The translations under genes and the position numbers were made by a program. A DNA stretch of 64,000 nucleotides from a virus. The notes under the pieces are model-generated. The model was given only the letters and a program-made list of their open reading frames with translations, did no database searches and was not told the origin of the DNA. Shown here piece by piece: positions 57,087 through 64,000 of the stretch. Numbering within the stretch: the first letter of the stretch is position 1; each line of letters starts with the position of its first letter. The stretch covers positions 1-64,000 of the IMG/VR virus record IMGVR_UViG_3300008954_000048; one strand, 5' to 3'.

Positions 57087-58079
57087 CTAAAATTTGTGAT
57101 ATCCTACAAAGTCGGTTGATTTAAGCAGGGATCTTTTCTCATTTTTTAGGCCAAGTTTTCCGCATCGATGAGCAGCCAGTACCTTAACCCAGTCAGTCCA
57201 ATATGAATCTTCTGTCCGAAGTAACGCAGGTGCTGATTTGATAATGTCTTGTAAGACGCTGGTATCTTCTGCATTCCGAATCTCTTCCTCTAACGCAAAG
57301 AGGAGAGTCGTCGGTGGCGTAGTTGTAACCGCAGGCATTGGTCCGATTTTTCTATGCAACTCTAATGCAGTCTTAATAGCATCTTTCTGCAACATCTTCT
57401 CCACCATTTCATAATGTCTTTCATATATGTGTAATGAATTACTCACGTGTGTATACGTGCCCACGTCAATGCCTAACTCAAAAGCCATTAGTTCTTGAAG
57501 CATTGTAAATGCTGGAATATCGTATGCAATTCCCAATATTAGATCTGAAGATCGCATATGTGCAACAAGGTGAAGCTTCTCATCCCTGATAAAGAATTGA
57601 AGCGACAACGTACAAGGTACATCTAGCTTAGCTTCCACAGAGTCCCAAGGCGAACGAATATGCACTACTGCCCGGCGGGAATCAGGGTCATTTTTTAACT
57701 CATTTTTAATATAGTCCCATTGAGAAAATGAACCACCAGCAATGCGCGGGTGGGGTTTGAAAATTCTAGCACCATATGCAGAATTTGCAGTTTTACCATC
57801 GTCACTAATATTCCTCCAGAATGAAGAGTAATTTGCTATCCACTCCGTCTCATTATTTCCAGATAAATACCACAATAGCTCTGCAACGACATATGTCGTA
57901 GAGAAATTTCTCATAGGCACATAAGGTAACCGATCAAGCGGATTCGTTATAGTAAATTTGCATGCTAGTTTCTCCTTAATCGCCATCCCTCGAGGTGCAG
58001 ATTCATAATCCGGATCTTCATATACCTGCCTTGCTAAATCCAAATAGCATGATGTAAAATCTTCATATACGTTACTCAT
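57087..58079 (-). CDS. thymidylate synthase-fold enzyme, probable dCMP hydroxymethylase
   Basis: ThyA-like core: AELLWYLSG, KNDPDSRRAVV, the catalytic LDVPCTLSLQF (Cys156), HLVAHMRSSDLILGIAYDIP, and SLHIYERH. The Asn that recognises dUMP in thymidylate synthase (N177 in E. coli) is Asp187 here, and His after Cys is Thr, as in T4 gp42 (dCMP hydroxymethylase), which also shares the IRDxK...MRSxD pattern. So dCMP, not dUMP, is the likely substrate. 330 residues. Ordinary dTMP synthase remains possible. Confidence 0.8.
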   Translation of the reverse strand: MSNVYEDFTSCYLDLARQVYEDPDYESAPRGMAIKEKLACKFTITNPLDRLPYVPMRNFSTTYVVAELLWYLSGNNETEWIANYSSFWRNISDDGKTANSAYGARIFKPHPRIAGGSFSQWDYIKNELKNDPDSRRAVVHIRSPWDSVEAKLDVPCTLSLQFFIRDEKLHLVAHMRSSDLILGIAYDIPAFTMLQELMAFELGIDVGTYTHVSNSLHIYERHYEMVEKMLQKDAIKTALELHRKIGPMPAVTTTPPTTLLFALEEEIRNAEDTSVLQDIIKSAPALLRTEDSYWTDWVKVLAAHRCGKLGLKNEKRSLLKSTDFVGYHKF

Positions 58080-58087
58080 AAAACCCC

Positions 58088-59122
58088 CTAAGCCTGATGC
58101 TCAATAAATTCACAGACATGGTCGACTTTAAAGTCATGATATCTCAAAAGATTATCCCTCTGTTCTGCTACGATTTCTTCACGTTCAGTGGCGGTCATAC
58201 CCTTTAGCTCGAGTACACGCTTGTTAACATCCCATCCTGAGTTAACTGACCAGTACTTGCCAAGTAAATCATCTTTTACAAACTCCGATGGTACTAACGC
58301 CGGCGTATTTGTAATAATATTCTCCAAATAACGAGGCGAAGCAAATCCCTGCCTTGCGTATCTTGGCTTTGTAATATGAACAGTTGCAATAAAAGAATTC
58401 AGTCTCTCCATCGACTCTCTAAACCCTAGCCGAGGAGCAAACGACACAAACGGATGAAGTGTAACCAAAAGCTCAGGTTGTACTCTTTCTGGGGAGCGTT
58501 GTAACCAATTTCCATGTACCGTTGTTTGCACCCCATTTTCTCGAAGTAACTTGCTTGCTTGTGAGTAGTACTTCATAAACATTTCATCTCGTTCGTAATT
58601 GTTTCCAATATACCCAAGCTCTAATGGCTGCTCTGCAGCAGAAAATAGTGGCTTGAAGTCAGACCAAAATGTCAATCTCTCACGACGTAAAAACTCATTC
58701 TTAGGATTAAATGTAGGGTCAGCAACAATCATCTCTGGCCAGGTTTTTTCATCTTCTGGGGTCATTTTAAGATCTGTATCCCATGCAATCACTGGTGTAT
58801 TACCACAGTAGTGGTTTAGCAGCTCTTTTTGCCTATCAAGATCTGGCTCAAATTTATCTGGGCCGGAGTTTTTATAAATTGGCCAGCGCCATTCAAGAAA
58901 AACAACATCAAGATCCGGTAATCCTTCTGAATACGTTAAGTTTTTATAAGGTACAGGTTCACGACGTTGTTGCAATGCAAATACCTCATGCCCCCTACTA
59001 ACCAATGTATCTACCAAAAGGCGGCGACCATATCGATGCCCATCAGGTGTGTTGGCAATATTACATGAGTCAAAATCCTCACAAAATCCCCAATATGATA
59101 ATCCAATTCTAGCCACGCTCAT
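58088..59122 (-). CDS. glycosyltransferase-like protein (GT-B, CgeB-type)
   Basis: The sequence IGLSYWGFCEDFDSCNIANT, then GRRLLVDTLVSRGHEVFALQ, LELGYIGNNYERDEMFMKYY and SPRYLENIITNTPALVPSEF shows the order of the CgeB/GT-B family: N-terminal domain, mid GYIGNNY, C-terminal Glu-Asn box. Location between a dNMP kinase and a dCMP hydroxymethylase-like gene suggests it glycosylates modified cytosine in phage DNA (inference). AGGAGG precedes the ATG. Confidence 0.72.
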   Translation of the reverse strand: MSVARIGLSYWGFCEDFDSCNIANTPDGHRYGRRLLVDTLVSRGHEVFALQQRREPVPYKNLTYSEGLPDLDVVFLEWRWPIYKNSGPDKFEPDLDRQKELLNHYCGNTPVIAWDTDLKMTPEDEKTWPEMIVADPTFNPKNEFLRRERLTFWSDFKPLFSAAEQPLELGYIGNNYERDEMFMKYYSQASKLLRENGVQTTVHGNWLQRSPERVQPELLVTLHPFVSFAPRLGFRESMERLNSFIATVHITKPRYARQGFASPRYLENIITNTPALVPSEFVKDDLLGKYWSVNSGWDVNKRVLELKGMTATEREEIVAEQRDNLLRYHDFKVDHVCEFIEHQA

Positions 59123-59648
59123 AACCTCCTACAAAGTTTAAGACTTCAAATAATTCTCTATCTAAATTTTCATCATCAACATTCAAAAAGAATGTATCAC
59201 AATTTGTCCAATCACTAAATGCCCTGTAGATCTCTTCAATGTCCTGGAGGATCGCTGGCTTTATCGATTCGAATTGATCCACAACACCATCATAACTTGT
59301 TCGGCAGGGAATTATAATTTTAGCATCAAGGGCCGCGGCTCGATCATCAATCGCTCTTAGCACACCATAGTCTGTAGGCCTCTTGAATGCCTTAGAGTAC
59401 ACCCATTCAGAAGGGTACCACCTATCCATAATAACAGATGCTTTTGTTTGCTCCAGATATGATAAGAAATATGGGTCGCCATACGTCATTGCATTAATGA
59501 AATAGGATGGATCATCCTCAAAGCAACTCCATTCAGACTCATTCTTAAAATATGGGACCCCTATTACTCGCTCCAACTCCTTGGCAATGTTTGTTTTTCC
59601 ACAACCATCAGGGCCTTCGAAGATTAATATTTTCTGTTGTTTATCCAT
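59109..59648 (-). CDS. deoxynucleoside monophosphate kinase (thymidylate kinase-like)
   Basis: P-loop ILIFEGPDGCGKTNIAKELE (residues 8-27), then SVIMDRWYPSEWVYSKAFKR (DRW is the dTMP kinase DRY/H position) and a C-terminal acidic strand-helix. 179 residues. In T4, gp1 phosphorylates hm-dCMP as well as dTMP; a similar broad role here would complete the modified base pathway (inference). Confidence 0.82.
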   Translation of the reverse strand: MDKQQKILIFEGPDGCGKTNIAKELERVIGVPYFKNESEWSCFEDDPSYFINAMTYGDPYFLSYLEQTKASVIMDRWYPSEWVYSKAFKRPTDYGVLRAIDDRAAALDAKIIIPCRTSYDGVVDQFESIKPAILQDIEEIYRAFSDWTNCDTFFLNVDDENLDRELFEVLNFVGGYERG

Positions 59649-59701
59649 TTCATGTACCCATTGCTATGTAACATAGTATACACTACATTAGCTGCATTGT
59701 A

Positions 59702-59989
59702 TCAATCACCTTGACCATGGGAGGTATACCAATCGTCATCCTCGCCTGAACAAAATTCTTGCTTATCTTGTTTTACTACCTGCTTTAAGAGAGAGGCATT
59801 CTCAGCTTCAAGCTGGTCAATTTTTTGCTCAAGCTCTGATATCTTTATCCTTGCCATAAACAGTTCTTCTGTATATAGCTTTGAGATATCTCGTTGTAGC
59901 CCCTCTATGTCTTGGCGCAATGATGATATTGTATAGCTATCATCACCGGTCTCCCTGTCTTCTTTCCACTTCTTAAAAGAATCACTCAT
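59702..59989 (-). CDS. coiled-coil protein, 95 aa
   Basis: Long coiled coil (SSLRQDIEGLQRDISKLYTE, KISELEQKIDQLEAENASLL) with an acidic tail (FCSGEDDDWYTSHGQGD). AGGAG precedes the ATG. It directly follows the polymerase gene's upstream neighbour; no known role. Confidence 0.6.
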   Translation of the reverse strand: MSDSFKKWKEDRETGDDSYTISSLRQDIEGLQRDISKLYTEELFMARIKISELEQKIDQLEAENASLLKQVVKQDKQEFCSGEDDDWYTSHGQGD

Positions 59990-59998
59990 TGCGATCTC

Positions 59999-62900
59999 CT
60001 AGCTACTTAACACCTTCAGCTTATGCATCTTTGTTGAGCACCCAAATTCATTTTTACTTACCTCTGCAACACAGACAGAGTATAGGGGAAGGGGGGTTTC
60101 TCCATCCCATCCCCAACAGAACATTCGAGTTGAACCAGCGAGTCCGGCGGCAGTGAGAAGTAAATATGGCCGGCGGTTTTTTGTTAGCTTCGGTTTTGCA
60201 TCGACAACAACAAACCAATATAGATCTTGCTCTTCAGCTTCATCAATAGGACGAATATTTCTCTCTTCAAGTTTTTCCTGAAGCTCATCAGGAACTAGCA
60301 TCGCGGCATTGAAGTTACCCAGGAGCTCAATGGTATTTTGTGCCATCTCACGACGGGTCCACTCTGCCATATCCTGAGTATCGATTACAGCCTCATAAAA
60401 AGCGTTCTTTCCCTTAAATGGTTCTTTCTTCGTAGATTTCTTAATGTCATTATTGCGATCGATTAATACTTCATGGACTTGCCTCCAGGAAGAAAATTGT
60501 TTTCCCTCCCCCACGACGTCCATGGATCCTAATGCACGGATCCTAATCAGGCTAGCAAGAGCCCGCTTATTGAATTTAGAATGTCTCCACCCACCCTCTT
60601 CATTCCATAGCATATCTTCAATATTCTCATATGGGCGGTTCGCAACGATTTCATCAATCGCGGACTCACCAATACCCTTACATGAGAGAAATGATGGCAT
60701 GAACTTCTTACCCTCTAGAATAGTCCATGTTTTATCAGCATGATTAACGTCAAGTGGGACAATCTTATAACCCAGCTTTTTGATTTCGCTGTAAGCTTTC
60801 TTTCGCTTATCTGGAGTATTAGACATTGCCTCGAGGTATGCACAGAGCCACTCTTCCTCATAGTGATGCATCAACCAGGCACAGTAATAAGATACAATAG
60901 CATAACTGACAGCATGGGACTTATTGAACCCATACCCTGAGAAGAAGAGGATCTTTTCGTATAGGTCATCTGCCAAGCTTTCACGCAGGCCATTGGATAC
61001 GCAACCACTGACGAATCGCTCCTTAAGTTCTTGGGCTTGTTTCTTCATGGCCGCGGCCTTCGAAGCCGACCTCTTCATAATGGTACGGCGGATCATATCA
61101 CAGTCTTCCTTGGGGAACCCTGCAACGACATGGCATAGTTCCATGACTTGCTCTTGGAAAATAATTGTACCGTATGTGCTTTTGAGCACCTTCTTGATGA
61201 GTGGATGCTCATAGTCAACATCCTCGGGATTCGCCTTCGCACCCAAATAGATCTTATGCACATCCGCGGAGAGCGGCCCGGGACGATAGATACTGGTCAA
61301 CGTTGCAATATCCACAATACTACGGGGGTTACCCTTTTCAAAGAATCGCTGGGCTCCCTTCTGAGTCGCTTGGAAGATACCTCCCCAGCGCCCAGAATGG
61401 TAGACCTGCTCATAGACATCCTGGTCATCAAAATTGATCACCTTTGGATCCATGTGGGTATCAAACCAAGTACGTACATCATCAAACGTTGGCTTCTCTA
61501 CACCCTCATGACGTTGCATGATCAACTCGATACTGCGCTCGATCATACGGAGTGTCTCCAAGCCAAGGAGATCGAATTTAATCCAGCCGAACTCTTCCAG
61601 GTGCTTATAATGCATCCCTTCGACCCATGGGGTTTGCACCTCTCCCTTGGCCATGATAACAGGCATGCGCTGTTCAATGTTTTCAGAAACAATAACCCCA
61701 CCCGCATGTCGGCCGAGACTCTTATTCTGCTTGAACAGGATCTCAATTGGTTCAGCTACCTCTGGGTATTTCTCAATAAACTCCCGGAAGACCTTACTAT
61801 GTTGGACCGCATCCTCGTATAGCAAGACAAATAGGTTCTTATCAGTCCCCTTCTTGAAGACAGCCCGCTTCACATCGTTCTCTACAGGACCAAGTACCCT
61901 ATTCACCTCGTCAAACGGAATTCCGTAGAATCTCGAGATATCCTTCACCAATGATTTGAGTTTGAACGTGTTATAGTTCGAAATGGGTACAATATTCTCT
62001 TTGCCAAACTCCCTCTTCATCAGATCAATCAGGAGGTCTCGGTCGGCCACGTCACTATCAATATCTGGGTATTCCTCTCGATGCAACGATAAAAACCGTT
62101 CAAAGAGGAGCCCGTATTCAATGGGGTCCACATCTGTAATATATAACACGTAGTTAACAAGCGATCCAGCACCACTACCACGACCAGGACCTACCAGCAT
62201 ATGCTTACGTGCAATATCCCAGATGGCCTTCATGGTCAGGAAGTACTTAGAGAACTTCTTTTCCTTAATTACGCCAAGTTCTGTCTTAAGGCGGGTGATA
62301 TACTCGGGATTAGTATGGAGACCACGTCTTACTAGCCCTTCTTTACACGCCTCGAGAAGTGCCTTGTCTTCCGTAAGCCCTTGTGGTACTACGTAGTTTG
62401 GTAGCTTCACCGACTTATCCGGGTGGATGTCACCAATCTCGTGATGCACAATATCATGGGTGCGCTCAATGGCATCGAACACTAGTTCATCATCATACCA
62501 ATCGCATCCCTCTTTTACCTCATTATATGTGTCCCATACCTGCTCGGCGTTCTTTGGGTACAACTCACACTTGAGGTCCTCTCGGCTTTGGGGAAGGTTC
62601 TCGGGGTTGAACTCCTTATAATTGAGCCAACCCAGCTTGCGGTAGATTTCACGCTCTTTCCAGTGATCGGGGTGCGAGTAGTGAGAATCGGTGGTGACCA
62701 CTAGCTGGTCATCAAGATTCTCGTTACGAGCAAATTCCATAATAGCTCTATTAACCAAGTTTTGTGCTGGAAGCTTATTGAACTGCAGCTCTAACTTTAC
62801 ATTCCCTCGGCCAACTGAATCTACTAAGCTTCCATATGCATTACCTACACTCGTTTGTACCTTGGCCATAAGTGAAGGGTCATCCAATAGTTTTGCATTG

Positions 62901-63598
62901 AGGTCATTAAACTCAACCTGTTGAAGATGGCGAAAAACCTCATAACATAGTGGGCCGCCTAAGCATGCGCTAGATACCATTAGATGGCCACCCTCGGCCG
63001 CCTCTTTAAGCATCTTATAGTCTACACGAGGAAACCTATAGAAGCCCTCCTTGTACCCCCTAGACACTAAATGAAACAACCTTTGTAGGCCAATGGATGT
63101 CTTTGGAAGGACCACCAGATGATGCCTGCGCTTCACAGGATCATAAAACTTACCTGATTTGGTTTCCTCTTCATTCTCAACAGTAACGCCAGCATCAACC
63201 TTGGTAATATCAATAGTTTCATCATCTACGTCAGTAATTGCAAGAAGAGGTGTTACTAGGGCTTCACGTTGTGCGCGCAGTGTATGTAGTGCATCCTTGT
63301 CACCTTTTTTGGCAGCCTTCTGGATCTCATAGTCTAACTTCCAAGCATCAAGATCCGGGTGAACATACATTTCGCAACCTGGAATAAACTTAAAATCTGC
63401 CCCTGCCTTATTCAGCTTCTCATTATAAAGCCAAGCATGAGCAAACGAATTCATATGACCATGGTTAGTAAGACACCACGAGTCCATGCCATTTTCACGA
63501 ACAAAGTCAATATGCTCCTGAGGATATCCCAATCCGTCGAATGTTGAAAACCCATCATGGGCATGGAGTGATGTAAACTTGCTTGGCTTTTTTGACAT
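59999..63598 (-). CDS. dnaE-like: DNA polymerase III alpha subunit-like (C-family) polymerase
   Basis: 1199 residues. The N-terminal PHP domain starts TSLHAHDGFSTFDG; the polymerase core has LVGPGRGSGAGSLVNYVLYI and the two catalytic Asp region YPDIDSDVADRD (511-521), then WIKFDLLGLETL; HhH and OB regions follow. A lysine-rich insertion (about 90-155) interrupts the PHP part. The PHP metal motifs (HAHDG, TNHGHMN) are partly kept, so proofreading is possible. This is the phage replicative polymerase; T4-like phages use family B instead. Confidence 0.92.
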   Translation of the reverse strand: MSKKPSKFTSLHAHDGFSTFDGLGYPQEHIDFVRENGMDSWCLTNHGHMNSFAHAWLYNEKLNKAGADFKFIPGCEMYVHPDLDAWKLDYEIQKAAKKGDKDALHTLRAQREALVTPLLAITDVDDETIDITKVDAGVTVENEEETKSGKFYDPVKRRHHLVVLPKTSIGLQRLFHLVSRGYKEGFYRFPRVDYKMLKEAAEGGHLMVSSACLGGPLCYEVFRHLQQVEFNDLNAKLLDDPSLMAKVQTSVGNAYGSLVDSVGRGNVKLELQFNKLPAQNLVNRAIMEFARNENLDDQLVVTTDSHYSHPDHWKEREIYRKLGWLNYKEFNPENLPQSREDLKCELYPKNAEQVWDTYNEVKEGCDWYDDELVFDAIERTHDIVHHEIGDIHPDKSVKLPNYVVPQGLTEDKALLEACKEGLVRRGLHTNPEYITRLKTELGVIKEKKFSKYFLTMKAIWDIARKHMLVGPGRGSGAGSLVNYVLYITDVDPIEYGLLFERFLSLHREEYPDIDSDVADRDLLIDLMKREFGKENIVPISNYNTFKLKSLVKDISRFYGIPFDEVNRVLGPVENDVKRAVFKKGTDKNLFVLLYEDAVQHSKVFREFIEKYPEVAEPIEILFKQNKSLGRHAGGVIVSENIEQRMPVIMAKGEVQTPWVEGMHYKHLEEFGWIKFDLLGLETLRMIERSIELIMQRHEGVEKPTFDDVRTWFDTHMDPKVINFDDQDVYEQVYHSGRWGGIFQATQKGAQRFFEKGNPRSIVDIATLTSIYRPGPLSADVHKIYLGAKANPEDVDYEHPLIKKVLKSTYGTIIFQEQVMELCHVVAGFPKEDCDMIRRTIMKRSASKAAAMKKQAQELKERFVSGCVSNGLRESLADDLYEKILFFSGYGFNKSHAVSYAIVSYYCAWLMHHYEEEWLCAYLEAMSNTPDKRKKAYSEIKKLGYKIVPLDVNHADKTWTILEGKKFMPSFLSCKGIGESAIDEIVANRPYENIEDMLWNEEGGWRHSKFNKRALASLIRIRALGSMDVVGEGKQFSSWRQVHEVLIDRNNDIKKSTKKEPFKGKNAFYEAVIDTQDMAEWTRREMAQNTIELLGNFNAAMLVPDELQEKLEERNIRPIDEAEEQDLYWFVVVDAKPKLTKNRRPYLLLTAAGLAGSTRMFCWGWDGETPLPLYSVCVAEVSKNEFGCSTKMHKLKVLSS

Positions 63599-63641
63599 GT
63601 ATGTAATCCTATGTAGTCGCGTCTAGGGTAGTTCCATGTCT

Positions 63642-63674
63642 ATTATATCTTATTGGTGCCTATTTTACACGTAG
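63642..63674 (-). promoter_or_regulatory. promoter, CGTGTAAA-N16-TATAAT class
   Basis: Minus-strand CTACGTGTAAA, 16 bases, TATAAT, 44 bases before the polymerase ATG. Confidence 0.8.
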
Positions 63675-63691
63675 ATTACAAACTAATTTGC

Positions 63692-63895
63692 TTATCCATA
63701 TTTCGAAATCTCATACCGCCGATATACATACCTGCTATCTTCTGGATCGATGCCTACTTCACGTAATGCTTGTTTTACTGTTTCTATTCTTTTATCGCCG
63801 GCGGGACATATACAATACACACGTATGACTCGGCCGCCTATGTAGGCTTGTGCATATCCGAAATCATAACAAATCGAACAATGAGACATCGGCAT
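63692..63895 (-). CDS. small zinc-ribbon protein, 67 aa
   Basis: SHCSICYDFGYAQAYIGGRV then VYCICPAGDKRIETVKQALR: CxxC plus CxC form a likely zinc ribbon with a following helix. The end is basic and aromatic (SRYVYRRYEISKYG). Sits just upstream of the polymerase gene. Function unknown. Confidence 0.6.
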   Translation of the reverse strand: MPMSHCSICYDFGYAQAYIGGRVIRVYCICPAGDKRIETVKQALREVGIDPEDSRYVYRRYEISKYG

Positions 63896-63907
63896 TGAAC
63901 TTCTCTA

Positions 63908-64000
63908 TTAAAGCCCTGCATTTATTAGTTTAAAGTTTGTATCAACTACAAAACTCGAATGTTTCCTGGTCCAGCCCGGGTAATTTATTCCTTCATGATC
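63908..64000 (-). CDS. C-terminal end of a gene cut by the window edge
   Basis: An open frame enters from the right edge and ends at TAA (63908-63910). The 30 visible residues include INYPGWTRKHSSFVVDTNFK. Too short to identify; real gene ends fit the tight packing here. Confidence 0.4.
   Translation of the reverse strand, partial: DHEGINYPGWTRKHSSFVVDTNFKLINAGL

Noticed and set aside
61148-61822. 224-residue plus-strand frame
   Set aside because: Lies antisense within the DNA polymerase gene, whose catalytic motifs are intact.

Overview
This window looks like about 64 kb of a very large ('jumbo'-class) tailed-phage genome from an aquatic Gram-negative host. The evidence is dense packing (stops and starts overlap as ATGA, TAATG or TGATG), nearly all genes on the minus strand, many 50-150-residue proteins of unknown function, eight tRNAs scattered singly or in short runs, a complete set of phage replication and nucleotide enzymes, and many virion-type acidic proteins. 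No rRNA, IS element, CRISPR array, terminase, capsid or tail gene was recognised, so the head and tail core lies elsewhere. The host is an inference: two poly-Asp lipoproteins (36-38 kb), an MlaC-like protein and small secreted proteins resemble genes of Myxococcota/Deltaproteobacteria-type bacteria.

Layout. 0-3.7 kb: short proteins with an N-terminal basic amphipathic 'LLRExIRxLLxE' segment, plus a membrane fatty-acid-hydroxylase-like protein. 3.7-8.3 kb: IMP dehydrogenase-like enzyme, tRNA(CAT) with a TilS-like lysidine synthetase, tRNA-Lys, tRNA-Leu, HNH nuclease, GapR-like protein and a deaminase. 8.3-13.4 kb: small unknowns, a structured non-coding RNA with its own terminator, ATP-dependent DNA ligase and an M15 peptidase. 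13.4-18.5 kb: tagged proteins, five tRNAs and the MlaC-like protein. 18.5-23.5 kb: a phosphoesterase and a run of small 'MKVGDLV'-type proteins. 23.5-33.8 kb: NifU-like and IscA-like Fe-S proteins, peptide deformylase, a sigma factor with an adjacent small HTH protein, metallopeptidase, GroEL, a FEN-type exonuclease and a PD-(D/E)XK nuclease. 33.9-54 kb: the main block of tagged, probably virion-associated proteins, interrupted by a plus-strand island (35.5-37.8 kb) carrying a nucleotidyltransferase and two lipoproteins. 54-63.9 kb: dCMP deaminase, DHH phosphoesterase, thymidine kinase, sugar epimerase, a dCMP-hydroxymethylase-like enzyme, a glycosyltransferase, a dNMP kinase and a C-family DNA polymerase.

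How it may work together. Nine intergenic sites share CGTG(T/C)AAA-N16-TATAAT, a promoter class whose -35 is not the sigma70 consensus; they precede mainly metabolic and regulatory genes. A second element, GATATTTA, lies upstream mainly of tagged or virion-like genes and may be the late promoter. About twenty proteins carry the tag, usually at or near the N-terminus but at the C-terminus of two nucleotidyltransferases. The tag often ends in [L/I]xE, like T4-type capsid-targeting peptides cut by the prohead protease, so I propose that these proteins, including two PD-(D/E)XK nuclease paralogues, are packaged in the head. The cluster at 54-59.6 kb has the parts expected for glycosylated hydroxymethylcytosine-type DNA.
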